Source: a virus. From it: a stretch of 64,000 bases of DNA. Location: positions 1-64,000 of the IMG/VR virus record IMGVR_UViG_3300030090_003700. The stretch is one strand, 5' to 3'. Below, in pieces: positions 50,971-61,100 of the stretch (position 1 is its first letter; every line of letters begins with the position of its first letter). Made by a program: the position numbers and the translations under genes. Under the pieces are notes generated by a model. The model did not search any database, had not been told where the DNA came from, and saw only the letters and a list, made by a program, of their open reading frames with translations.

Positions 50971-51141
50971 ATGTATAGAGAAAAACCAAAGGGTCTTGGA
51001 GACTCAATAGAAAATTTTACAACAAAAACAGGAATAAAGGGGTTTGTAGATAAAGTATCAGATGGCCTCAACATACCATGCGGCTGCGAAGGCAGGCGTA
51101 AGGCTATGAATACTTTATTCCCTTATAAATACAAACAATAA
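50971..51141 (+). CDS. Small conserved protein, CGCEGRRKAMN family
   Basis: 56 residues (MYREKPKGLGDSIENFTTKT GIKG...). The pattern 'GLGD.IE..T..TGIK...D' followed by PCGCEGRRKAMNTLFPYK is one I recognise from many Bacteroidota phages, always short, with a C-x-C pair. Function unknown. It starts 2 bp after the previous stop. Confidence 0.7.
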   Translation: MYREKPKGLGDSIENFTTKTGIKGFVDKVSDGLNIPCGCEGRRKAMNTLFPYKYKQ

Positions 51142-51152
51142 AAACAAAAATC

Positions 51153-52229
51153 ATGCCAAACAAAGAATTAAAAAATGTACCTGAAGGAAAAGCAGGTAAA
51201 GGGCTAAGATCATTACCAACAGATGTTAGAAATAACATGGGTTATAAAATGGACGACAAAGTATATAAAATGGCTCAAATAGCTGGTAAACCAGCAATGC
51301 CTATGCAGCATACCGATAAGTTATATGCTACAGATCCTGCTAAAAAAAGTATTAGACCTTTATACGCTACACCAAATAACTTACACAAATTTACTGAAAC
51401 TAGTAAGTCAGGTAATGTAATAACATACGATACTACCGTAGATGGTAGACCAGTTATATATCCTGTTGGAATGGATGTTCCTGCAAATATAAGACAAAGA
51501 TCTTCTACTTCAGCTAGGGATATGCAATTTGCTAAAGACAGTTATCAAGCAGCAATGAGTTCTGATGAAGCGAAGGGTTTTGGTAATCAGGTAATGACAT
51601 CTATTAATCAAACTTATACAGGGCAAAATAGAGCAATAGGAGATTTTAAAAGACAAACAACTAATAGACCTAGACAGTATCAATCTAATTATTCAAACGT
51701 AGACATTAGATCTTCTGCTTCTATGATAAATCCACGTTCAGGTAAACCTATATCATTTGGTTCTCCTTTTGATGTAAGTAATTATAAATATGATACCGAA
51801 TATAATATAGGTATGACAAATATGTTAGGTGGGCCAGACGCTAAATATCCTTCAAAAAAGAATCAAAGAATATATAGACAAAGCGAAAAAGTTCAAGCTA
51901 ATATTGATCAAGCTGTTAAAAATTGGAGAAGTGGTGAAAAATCAGGTCTTAAAAACTTAGAACAAGGTATAGTTCATGTTCAACCAGAAAAACCAAAAGT
52001 TGAAATTCGTCAAGTTGTTGATATGAATGCAAAGCCTAAAAAAGATAAAAATAAAGGACCAGGATTATTTAAAGTAGTAGGTCAAGCAATTTCTGATTTA
52101 AATTTATTTAGAGCACCAAAATACAAAGGAGCAAAAATAAAGAGTAGAGGAAGAAGTAGAAGCGGTTCTAGCTTTAGATATAGAGGTGGCCGTGGCGGCG
52201 GAAGAAGATCCAATAGATTCAATAGATAA
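51153..52229 (+). CDS. Unknown protein with Arg/Gly-rich tail
   Basis: 358 residues, polar and low in hydrophobic core, so probably partly disordered. It ends in an RNA-binding-like tail (SRGRSRSGSSFRYRGGRGGG). The middle holds PVIYPVGMDVPANIRQRSS. No family recognised. A flexible basic tail suggests contact with packaged DNA or RNA. It sits between conserved small virion-type genes and a secreted protein. Confidence 0.5.
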   Translation: MPNKELKNVPEGKAGKGLRSLPTDVRNNMGYKMDDKVYKMAQIAGKPAMPMQHTDKLYATDPAKKSIRPLYATPNNLHKFTETSKSGNVITYDTTVDGRPVIYPVGMDVPANIRQRSSTSARDMQFAKDSYQAAMSSDEAKGFGNQVMTSINQTYTGQNRAIGDFKRQTTNRPRQYQSNYSNVDIRSSASMINPRSGKPISFGSPFDVSNYKYDTEYNIGMTNMLGGPDAKYPSKKNQRIYRQSEKVQANIDQAVKNWRSGEKSGLKNLEQGIVHVQPEKPKVEIRQVVDMNAKPKKDKNKGPGLFKVVGQAISDLNLFRAPKYKGAKIKSRGRSRSGSSFRYRGGRGGGRRSNRFNR

Positions 52230-52259
52230 ATAAATATAAACAATTAAATTAAATTAAAT

Positions 52260-52607
52260 ATGAAAAAAACAATTTTAGCACTAGCTATGCTTTTTAGCAT
52301 GGCTACAAACGGGCAAGACTTTACAGGAATATGGCAAGATGAAGGAGATGCATCCTTTTATATTGTAATATTATATAATGAAGATAAAGGATATATATTT
52401 TCAAACTTTTCTTTTATAGAACAAAATACAGTACAAGAAAATTTTGTTAGTCAAAAAAATGATAAAATAAATACAACTGTATATAACCCAGATAATGGGT
52501 GGAGAACATTTATTGAATATAAATATATTAATAAAGATTCTATTCAAGTTAAGTATACTGGAGATATTGAAAGAAAATCTTTCTTGCATAGAAAAGAAAT
52601 AAAATAA
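52260..52607 (+). CDS. Secreted small beta-barrel-like protein
   Basis: 115 residues. Signal peptide MKKTILALAMLFSMATNGQD with the flavobacterial end before Gln19. The mature part is short strands (GIWQDEGDASFYIVILYNED; TFIEYKYINKDSIQVKYTGD), perhaps a lipocalin-like barrel. It is the third phage protein sent to the envelope. Its stop overlaps the next start by one base. Confidence 0.5.
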   Translation: MKKTILALAMLFSMATNGQDFTGIWQDEGDASFYIVILYNEDKGYIFSNFSFIEQNTVQENFVSQKNDKINTTVYNPDNGWRTFIEYKYINKDSIQVKYTGDIERKSFLHRKEIK

Positions 52608-53005
52608 TGTCAAAAATATTATCTAAACTATTCGGCAATGGAGGTGGAGCAGTCGTAGACAAGCTAGCTAACGTTGCTGATAAGTTTATTCGAACCAAAG
52701 ATGAAAAAGCTGAGTTCGAAAAAGAAATGACGCAAATACTTATAGAGGCAGAAGCTCAGATGCAAAAAAACGTAACTGAAAGATGGAAAGCAGATTTAGA
52801 GCATGGTAACTGGTTGACACGTTCGGTTAGACCGTTAGTATTAGTATTTTTAATTATAAGTACTGTATTAATGGTTTTTATTGATTCTGGCTCTATTGCC
52901 TTTGAGGTAGAAGATAAATGGACAGATTTATTACAAATTGTCCTTATAACCGTAATCGGTGCATACTTCGGTGGGCGCTCGGTTGAAAAAATAAGAAAAA
53001 AATAA
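52607..53005 (+). CDS. Holin, 3TM / GTA-type
   Basis: 132 residues. An amphipathic Glu/Lys-rich N-terminal half, then NWLTRSVRPLVLVFLIISTV (first membrane segment), LLQIVLITVIGAYFGGRSVE (second) and a basic end. The 'NWLTR..RP' turn and 'YFGGRSVEK' end are hallmarks of the 3TM holin family. Separate from the lysis block at 29-30 kb, so it may be an alternative or regulatory holin. Confidence 0.75.
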   Translation: MSKILSKLFGNGGGAVVDKLANVADKFIRTKDEKAEFEKEMTQILIEAEAQMQKNVTERWKADLEHGNWLTRSVRPLVLVFLIISTVLMVFIDSGSIAFEVEDKWTDLLQIVLITVIGAYFGGRSVEKIRKK

Positions 53006-53347
53006 ATGCCTAGAATTAAAAATGTACAAACAGACAATACTATCACAATTGAGGATAAGCTGCTAGGTACAGATTCGCAAACCGGCAATACTAAAAATTA
53101 CAGAGTAGGGGATTTAAAAGATTTTATAAAAAGTGAAAGACTTTATGTCCATAATCAAGCTATAGCTTCGACTACATGGGTAATAAACCATAATAAAAAC
53201 ACATTTCCAAGTGTTAGCCTAAAATTTTCAAGCAGCGATGAAGTTTATGAAAATGTTGGCGCATTTGGCGGTGTAACATACAACAACGCAAATACTATAA
53301 CAATAACTTTAGCGGCTGCAGAAAGCGGCTACGCATACTTAAACTAA
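53006..53347 (+). CDS. Tail-fibre-associated small protein
   Basis: 113 residues. The C-terminal ~65 (STTWVINHNKNTFPSVSLKF, then VTYNNANTITITLAAAESGY) form the beta domain often seen at ends of phage fibre and adhesin proteins. The N-terminus resembles the start of fibre adaptors (TIEDKLLGTDSQTGNTKNYR). It opens the ~10-kb fibre/spike cluster and may be a fibre connector. Confidence 0.6.
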   Translation: MPRIKNVQTDNTITIEDKLLGTDSQTGNTKNYRVGDLKDFIKSERLYVHNQAIASTTWVINHNKNTFPSVSLKFSSSDEVYENVGAFGGVTYNNANTITITLAAAESGYAYLN

Positions 53348-53353
53348 AAAAAA

Positions 53354-55159
53354 ATGAGTAAAATACCTTTTTTAAATCACTTAGATCTACGAAGTGTATC
53401 GGAGCTGCAAAACGCAATTCTGCATAAAACAACATCGGGCTCTGCATCAAATGTAGAAGGTAAGGTAATATATGATACCGGGTCTAACACAATAAAATAT
53501 TATAATGGATCCGCATGGATTTCATTAACAGGAGATGGTACAAAATATGATTTATTAGTGCCTTCCGGAACAACAGCAATAAGATTAGAAGGCGCAACTG
53601 ATTCAGGTAATACAAATGACGATATTACAATTACAGGCGGTACTAATGTAACTGTTACAAGAAACAGCGCTACTCAACTTACAATTGCATCTACAGATAC
53701 AAATACTAATCAACTAACAGAGTGGATATTAACAGATGATGATGATGATAATACAACTATAGCTCATGGTGATCATGTTAAGTTCGTTATGGCTACAGGA
53801 ACATTAGGTACAAATACTACTGGCTCTGGTACAGATGGTGATCCATATCTTGTTACACTTACATCTCCTAATACACAATTATCTGACGAACAACTCCAAG
53901 ATAAAGTTGGTGCAATGGTTACCAACAACACAGAGACTAGAATTAATGTATCATATGATGATACAACTGGAACGCTAGATTTTGTTGTAGATGACATGAA
54001 CTATACTCACCCGACACACCCTGGTGATGATATTAGTGTTGATACTGGTGCTTTAACAGGTGCCACTGTAATTAGTGATTTAGATTTTAATGTTACAACA
54101 GATACGCTGGGTCACGTTACAGATGCAAATGCTACTTTTGCAACAAGAAATTTAACGTTAGCTAATTTAGGATATACCGGTGATGATGATGCAAACAACT
54201 ATAGTTTAGATTTAACTAAGTTAAACGCTGTTACTTCTGCAATGACAGAAAGTAATACTTTAACGTTTGGTGATTCTGGCGAAGATACACAAGTAACAAT
54301 TAAAGGTAACTTAACTGTAACTGGTACACAAACAGTAAACAATGTTGTAACAGTATCAACATCAAATGGTGTACAATTTGAAGGTACAGCTGCTGATGGT
54401 AATGATGCAACTCTTGTATCTGTTGTTGCTGGTTCTGATAAAACATATACATTACCAAATATAACTGGTCATATTCCAATTATGACTAATGACCCTGGCA
54501 CAACAGCTTTAGCTCCTACAATTACTGAGCTTAATTATGTTGATGGTGTTACTAGCGCCATCCAAGGTCAAATTGATGGAAAGCAAGCGTCTAGTGCTAA
54601 GTTAACTGAATTAGCAACTATGGCTCAGGCTACTGCAAATGCACTGGCAGATTTAACAAGTACTGAAGTTCAAAAAATAGACGGTGCGACAGCTGGTACT
54701 GTTGTTGCTAGTAAAGCGGTTGTAGTTGATAGTAGTAAAAATATAACAGGATTTAATAATGTAACTCTTGCTGGTGAATTAGATGCTGCTACATTAGATA
54801 TTAGTGGTAATGCAGATATTGATGGAACTTTAGAAGCTGATGCAATTACAGTTAATGGCACAGCACTTAACACTGTTATTGACAATAGAATTACTGTTAG
54901 AGAGTTTAAAGGTAATTTCCCAAGTTCAGCAAGTTCAGCAGGTGATACTTTAACACTAACGCATAACTTAGGAACAAGAGATGTTATTGTACAGTTTTAT
55001 GCTAATGTTGCAGATATAACTGGAAATGGCACGGGTGATGTTACTCAATATGAAGAAGTAAAACTTTCAACTACTAGAGCAACAACTAATACTATTACTG
55101 TTGTTCCTTTAGTTGCACTTGCTGCAAATTCACTAAGAGTATTAGTAAAAGAATTATAA
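53354..55159 (+). CDS. Tail fibre protein
   Basis: 601 residues, Thr/Asp/Gly-rich. Head region HLDLRSVSELQNAILHK followed by GKVIYDTGSNTIKYYNGSAW, a common fibre attachment domain. A long shaft of beta repeats (LTVTGTQTVNNVVTVSTSNG) is followed by a C-terminal beta domain with GDTLTLTHNLGTRDVIVQFY like that of the previous gene. No trimming or chaperone motif seen. Role: host recognition, inferred. Confidence 0.7.
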   Translation: MSKIPFLNHLDLRSVSELQNAILHKTTSGSASNVEGKVIYDTGSNTIKYYNGSAWISLTGDGTKYDLLVPSGTTAIRLEGATDSGNTNDDITITGGTNVTVTRNSATQLTIASTDTNTNQLTEWILTDDDDDNTTIAHGDHVKFVMATGTLGTNTTGSGTDGDPYLVTLTSPNTQLSDEQLQDKVGAMVTNNTETRINVSYDDTTGTLDFVVDDMNYTHPTHPGDDISVDTGALTGATVISDLDFNVTTDTLGHVTDANATFATRNLTLANLGYTGDDDANNYSLDLTKLNAVTSAMTESNTLTFGDSGEDTQVTIKGNLTVTGTQTVNNVVTVSTSNGVQFEGTAADGNDATLVSVVAGSDKTYTLPNITGHIPIMTNDPGTTALAPTITELNYVDGVTSAIQGQIDGKQASSAKLTELATMAQATANALADLTSTEVQKIDGATAGTVVASKAVVVDSSKNITGFNNVTLAGELDAATLDISGNADIDGTLEADAITVNGTALNTVIDNRITVREFKGNFPSSASSAGDTLTLTHNLGTRDVIVQFYANVADITGNGTGDVTQYEEVKLSTTRATTNTITVVPLVALAANSLRVLVKEL

Positions 55160-55170
55160 AATAAAATTAA

Positions 55171-55365
55171 ATGATAATTAGAGTAGAGTATGATAAAACA
55201 GATGCTACTTTAACGCTCACAAAAGATGATGATATAGTTGCTGTTATCAATAATACAAGTATTGTTGATAATAGTGACTCATTATCATTTGAAATAGCGT
55301 TAGATGTATCTCAATATCAAGAACAATATAACGAAGTAATAGTAGATGGCAACAATAACGAGTAA
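55171..55365 (+). CDS. Small beta protein
   Basis: 64 residues (MIIRVEYDKTDATLTLTKDD...), short strands and an acidic end. It overlaps the next gene by 20 bp. No family recognised. It may be a fibre-cluster adaptor or a folding helper for the spike encoded right after. Confidence 0.45.
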   Translation: MIIRVEYDKTDATLTLTKDDDIVAVINNTSIVDNSDSLSFEIALDVSQYQEQYNEVIVDGNNNE

Positions 55366-58141
55366 TTCATCGGGTAACTGGGCTACAGGCTCTACATGGG
55401 TAGGAGGATCAGTTCCTGCCGCTGATGATTTAGTAGTTATTGCACACGGCCACAAAGTTACTTTAAATACAAATATACAGTCAACAAGAACTGGAGACGT
55501 TACTATAGACGGTAATTTACATTTTGCTAATGGTGGTAAAATGCATTTGCACGGTCGTATGAGTGTAAATAACACTAGCAACTCTAACAATACTGCTGGA
55601 GAGTTTGCTGAAGGTACCAGTACATCTGGTTCTCTACTCAGTATGGCTGGGGGTACCGAAATAAAAATATCTGGTAGCAATAGTGACCAACATGGTATAC
55701 AAATACGTAGTAGAAAATGGTGTGGTGTACAAATAAATGGTAGTGAACCTACATTAATAACAACAGTTAACGGTAACCATGCACCTGATTCTTCATATAT
55801 AACTGTAGCAAATTCTGCTAATTTTGCAGCTAATGATAGAATATCGCTTTATAAAAGAGAAGAAGATTATACAGTTGCAAACGATGAAGTGTTTTTTATT
55901 CATGATATAGACACTTCAAATCATAGAATTTATTTTAGACAATATGTTTGTCCTGAAGCAACAATACAATCAGTTAGCGGCTCTACAATAACAGTTAATG
56001 ATGCATCTGTATTTAGAGTTAATTATCTATTAATATTTGGTACCGGTAATAATAGAAACGTACTACGTGTCACAGCTATAAATAAAAATACCATAACCTT
56101 TGGTAGCACTGTTGACAATGATCCTTCCTTAGTTGGTGCAAAAGTATATCAAACCGGCACCGAAAAACATCACATAAATGGAAAATTTTGCAGAAGAATA
56201 GCTAGCGCAGTAGCAACAGAATATATAGGTGCTACTAGCCTTAGAACTATTACTCTTAATGACGTAACTGATTTTTCAGTTGGCGATACAGTATATATAC
56301 ACGCTAGTTTTAGTAAACTCGGCGGTAATCTTGCTGGTGATTATTATTATACTTCTAGTGGATTTGGAAGTACTTCACTGGGAAATAATGAAGGTATATG
56401 GAGGCTTAAAACTATATACAATATAACAAGTATTGATACCAGTGCTAAAACAATAACTGTTGACAGAGATATACTTTTTAATGGTAATGTAGGTGATCCT
56501 GTTGTAAAAATGACAAGGGATGTTTTAATTAAGGCTTGTGATACTAGTGGTAACGATATAGCTGATGGTGACAGAGATACAGCTAGAGTATTTTTTAACG
56601 TACAATATTGGACAAGTAATAGTTGGTATAACGCACCAACAAGAAGAGTTAAGATAAAATACGTAGAGTTTTCTGGCTTAGGATATAATACTAATGATAG
56701 TACAAACTTTAGAGCTGGTGTATTAATAGGAGGTTATAATGGTAGATTTGAAAAAGCTATAACTGGAAGCGCGGAAGATAATACAACAATACATAATAAT
56801 AACGGCGTAAGTCAAACTGGAGAAAATTATATAGACGGATGTACTTTTACCGCTCATAATCAATATGTTAATGATGCACGCGACGGCGACGATTATGGGG
56901 CTATATGTATAAGACACCCTTATGGTATGGTCACTAGAAATTTAGCTGTTATTGGTGCTGGCAGAGGTGTATGGCACTGGAGCACACAATATTTCAATAA
57001 GTCTCATGGGCATATTACAGCACACTGTAATTACTGTAATTTTGAAATCGGGGCTGGATATGAGCAATTTAATGAATATTCTTATATGCAAGGCTACGGT
57101 TCTGAAGACTATGGTTTTATGACTTTTAATGTTGGAAGACAAAATAATGCCAGCAAGGTAATGCATATAAGAAATGAAAATGCACGTAGTTATTGTTATT
57201 ATTTTGGCGGCAGTACAATATCTCCTTTTTATAGAAGATTTTTTGCTAATAGATACGGGCAAGCAACATATATAGCTGATAGTACTGTTAATATTAATGT
57301 AGATGATTCTAAATTTTATCCTAGTGATTGGGATGCTACAAGAAGTATATATAAAGAAGGTATTGGCAGAAGGTATGCTCAAACTTTACAATCTCATGCA
57401 AGTAGCCACCACGGTTTATATAGAGGAGGTACTGGTGTTAGAGGTATTGTATGTTTTACCGGACATGGGTTTAGAGAACAAGAAAAAGTAGAGGTATATT
57501 ACAATATAACAAGATTTAGAGGTTTAAAAGGATATGGGCGTGATTTATATGCATCATCTTGGAGTGGTAATCCGCTAGCAACAGGTGTAATTAAAATACC
57601 CGCAAACTGTACTGTTAAAATAAAATCTGTTATAAAAATAAATGAAACAGAATGGGATGGAACACCTAGAGGTGTTGATGATTCTTCACCGCCATGGCTA
57701 ATAGCAGGTTATGCATATCATCCATCTTATGGTGGTAACAGATACGATATAAACTCTGAAAACCATAGATACGCAATTACTGATTTAGATTTAAATAGTG
57801 CTACGGAAATTGCAGATATAAAAAATAGTACATTTGCACAAGGAAATTTAGAAAAAGGATTTTTAGAATATGTACAACATACTCAAGCAGCAATTGGAGC
57901 TTTTGAAACAAAAACATTAACAGTACAGCCTCAATATAAAAGTTACTATTTAATGTTTGGTTATTATTTTACAGACCACGATTTGATTCATGAAGGTTTT
58001 GAAGCAGAAGATATACACTTAGCTATGTCAGTATCACCGCCGCATGGTTTAGAAATGTGGCCAAATAACTTTGCAAAAGTAACAGTACGACCTTCAGCAA
58101 ATTTTGACACTGGAAAAAAACGAATATCAGGAAGAATTTAA
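55346..58141 (+). CDS. Tail spike / adhesin with G8-like domain
   Basis: 931 residues. The N-terminal ~100 (NWATGSTWVGGSVPAADDLV, then VIAHGHKVTLNTNIQ) match the G8 domain pattern of eight conserved Gly with 'W...P...D.V.I..GH'. A long region of short parallel strands follows (His/Asn/Gly-rich turns such as CTFTAHNQYVNDARDGDD), consistent with a right-handed beta-helix that binds or cuts surface polysaccharide. No catalytic pair can be assigned by eye. Part of the fibre cluster. Confidence 0.6.
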   Translation: MATITSNSSGNWATGSTWVGGSVPAADDLVVIAHGHKVTLNTNIQSTRTGDVTIDGNLHFANGGKMHLHGRMSVNNTSNSNNTAGEFAEGTSTSGSLLSMAGGTEIKISGSNSDQHGIQIRSRKWCGVQINGSEPTLITTVNGNHAPDSSYITVANSANFAANDRISLYKREEDYTVANDEVFFIHDIDTSNHRIYFRQYVCPEATIQSVSGSTITVNDASVFRVNYLLIFGTGNNRNVLRVTAINKNTITFGSTVDNDPSLVGAKVYQTGTEKHHINGKFCRRIASAVATEYIGATSLRTITLNDVTDFSVGDTVYIHASFSKLGGNLAGDYYYTSSGFGSTSLGNNEGIWRLKTIYNITSIDTSAKTITVDRDILFNGNVGDPVVKMTRDVLIKACDTSGNDIADGDRDTARVFFNVQYWTSNSWYNAPTRRVKIKYVEFSGLGYNTNDSTNFRAGVLIGGYNGRFEKAITGSAEDNTTIHNNNGVSQTGENYIDGCTFTAHNQYVNDARDGDDYGAICIRHPYGMVTRNLAVIGAGRGVWHWSTQYFNKSHGHITAHCNYCNFEIGAGYEQFNEYSYMQGYGSEDYGFMTFNVGRQNNASKVMHIRNENARSYCYYFGGSTISPFYRRFFANRYGQATYIADSTVNINVDDSKFYPSDWDATRSIYKEGIGRRYAQTLQSHASSHHGLYRGGTGVRGIVCFTGHGFREQEKVEVYYNITRFRGLKGYGRDLYASSWSGNPLATGVIKIPANCTVKIKSVIKINETEWDGTPRGVDDSSPPWLIAGYAYHPSYGGNRYDINSENHRYAITDLDLNSATEIADIKNSTFAQGNLEKGFLEYVQHTQAAIGAFETKTLTVQPQYKSYYLMFGYYFTDHDLIHEGFEAEDIHLAMSVSPPHGLEMWPNNFAKVTVRPSANFDTGKKRISGRI

Positions 58142-58151
58142 ATAATAAATA

Positions 58152-61100
58152 ATGGCAGAATTTTTACATGATTTAAATATACACGGCGCAGGGCAAATAC
58201 AATTTAGAACTACTGCAGGAGCAAATGCTGGTAAAATAGATCAAAATGGTAATGACTTAGTTTTAAGTAATGCTGTTGGTGATATTATTATTGGAAATGG
58301 TAGTGATGATGTTTTTATTGGTGATGGAACAAATGCTGTTGATATTAGATTTGAACAGAATATGGCAATATTTGCTGATTCTAGTTCAACAAAAACTTTA
58401 ACACTAGGTGGTTCAAATACAAGTTTAATATTAGAAAGCCCAACCTTTAATGGCACTGTTACTTTGGGTGCTACAACAATAAATAATAAACTTACTTTTA
58501 CAACTGGTACTGGTTATATAGTGTTTGACTACGAGCCATCAACAGGTTCCAATGCTGAATATTCAAGTGAGGTTCCTTTATTAAAAGTTGACCATGCTGG
58601 TACAGAAAAAACAATACTTTCTAGGTTAACAAATAACGCTGCTCTTGCAATAGGTAACGATGATACAGTTGCTATTGTAGCTGGAGATACAAAAGCTGTT
58701 ATCAAAGATAACTGGAATTATCCAAATGAAAATGTATTATTTGCTGCTGAAGGTGGTTTTTATGCTTTTGGTTTTCCTGATAACAATGTAACCTGGGCAA
58801 ATAGAAATGTGTTTCAATTTAGGTCAGAAAGCGCTACAGCTAGTAATAACGGTTTATATATAGGTGATGGTGGTCAAACACAATTTATAGATTTAGATAG
58901 AAACTTAAAAAATATTGGGACAATAAGCAGCACAGGTGATGTAACTATTACTAATGGTAATATTATATTTTCATCACAATACGGCATTAGATTTACCGAT
59001 GCTAACACTAGAATATATACAAATACAGATAGCCCAGAAGATTTATTAGTAGAGGCTGATCAAGACTTATTATTAACTCCTGATAGGTATGTTGGTGTTA
59101 ACACAACAACCCCTGCATCTGTGCTACATATCAATACAGGCTCAGGAACACAAAATTCTAATACTGTTATTATTGATAGAGCAGGCTCAAGTGATTATTC
59201 AGGTGTAAGCTTTGCAACTGCAGGGACTGTAGATTGGTCAATAGGCCAAAACTCAGCTGGAACTTTTGAAGTATATGAAGATGGTCAAGATGCTCAAACT
59301 AGGTTAACTATAGCAAGCGGCGGTAACGCAACTTTTGCAGGTGATATAGCTGTTGGGCCAAAAAGCAATGCAACTGTACAAGTTTCAGAAAGTGGTAATT
59401 CAACAGTAAAAATGTTAGCTGGTTCTGTAGGTAGAGTTGGTACCTATAGTAACCATAATTTAAACTTGATGGTTAATAGCAACACTGCATTAACACTAGA
59501 TACATCACAAGATGCTTTATTTGCAAGTGATGTTGCAGTTACAGCTAAATTAGCAGTAGGAGCAACTTCAGTTCACGCTAGTTATGATTTATATAATCAA
59601 GGAACATTTTACTCTAACGGTGCTGCTACAATAAACGCAGACCTAACTGTTGATGCAGGTTCTATATCTATATCAGGTGATGGTAGTAACGCGGTTACTC
59701 TTACTGAAAGCGGTAGTGGTGATTTTACAATAGATGCCGCGGATGATATTAGATTAGATGCAGGTGGTGGTGATATTGTTTTAAGAGATGATGGCTCTGA
59801 ATATGCTAGATTAACTAACGAAAGCCAAACTCTTGTAATAAAAGCATCTACAAATGATATGGATATTAAATTTAATGGCTTTGATAACGGAACAGGTATA
59901 ACAGCCCTTAAATTAGATATGTCTAATGCGGGTGAAGGCCAATTTAATAATAGCATTAGAGTACCTGGAGAAATTACTAAGGCGGGTAGTACAACGTTTA
60001 GTATTGATTTAAAAGATCATTCTAATTATACATGGCTTAGAAATGAACCAGGTCAATGGAGTTTTCAATCAGGAACCTCAGGTGACGACTGGACTCAATC
60101 ATGGCAAATATATGTACCTAACGTAGATAGTGATGGTGGTAACGCAACTTTTGTTGAATTAGGACAAAGACATACAAACGATACAACTGGTGAGTTTAAA
60201 GGTGTTAAAATAGTTAAAAGAACTGGATCTGGAGTTGTAGATGGAGATTTCCAAGCAGGAGCAACTACAGTATCTGATTTAACAGTAACTGGTAACTTAA
60301 CTATAACTGGCGATATAAACTCTTACAATGTTACAGATTTAGATGTTTCGGATAAAACAATAACAATTGGTAAAGGACAAACAGAAGCTAACTCAGGTGG
60401 TTCAGGTATTATAGTAGATGGTTCTAGTGCTAGTATTTTATGGGACGAAAGTAATGATACTTGGGATTTAAATAAAGGTTTAGATGTAGCTGGTAATATA
60501 CATGCTCAAAGTAATTTAAGCGCGTCAGGTACTTTAACTATTAATGGTCACAGCACATTAGGCAATGCTACTTCTGATACTACAACTATAAATGGAAGCA
60601 CAATATTAAATAAAAAAGCAGCTTCTGGTAATACAAATATTGCAATAGCACAATTAAAAACTGCTGACGGTAGTACCACTTGGAATATTGGCGGTAGTAA
60701 TACCTCCTATAACGACTTTATGATATGGGCACCAGATAAAGGTGTTGGCAATTATTTTCAAATAAATAAATCATCAGGGCAAGTAAAAATAGGTGCAGAC
60801 ACAAGTGGCTCTGACCTTATAGTATATGGTAATGCAACTGGTGAAAGAATGTTTTGGGACGCAAGTGAAAGCAATTTAACTATAAATCATGACACAGATG
60901 ATGCAGGTCTTGAAATATATACAGTAGCAAGTGCACAACCAACTACACATCAAGTTAAAATAGGTAGAGATAATGGTCAATATTTAGGTATAAGAGTTGA
61001 TGATGGTAGATCATATTTTGTACATAGACAAGATGAAAGCGGGGGCAGTGATAATCATCATCAAAGTAATCAAATATGGACTGATGGAGGTGGAACGCAT

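Noticed and set aside
55300-55680. 126-codon minus-strand frame in the fibre cluster
   Set aside because: Antisense to two good genes, Pro/Leu/Val composition typical of a shadow.
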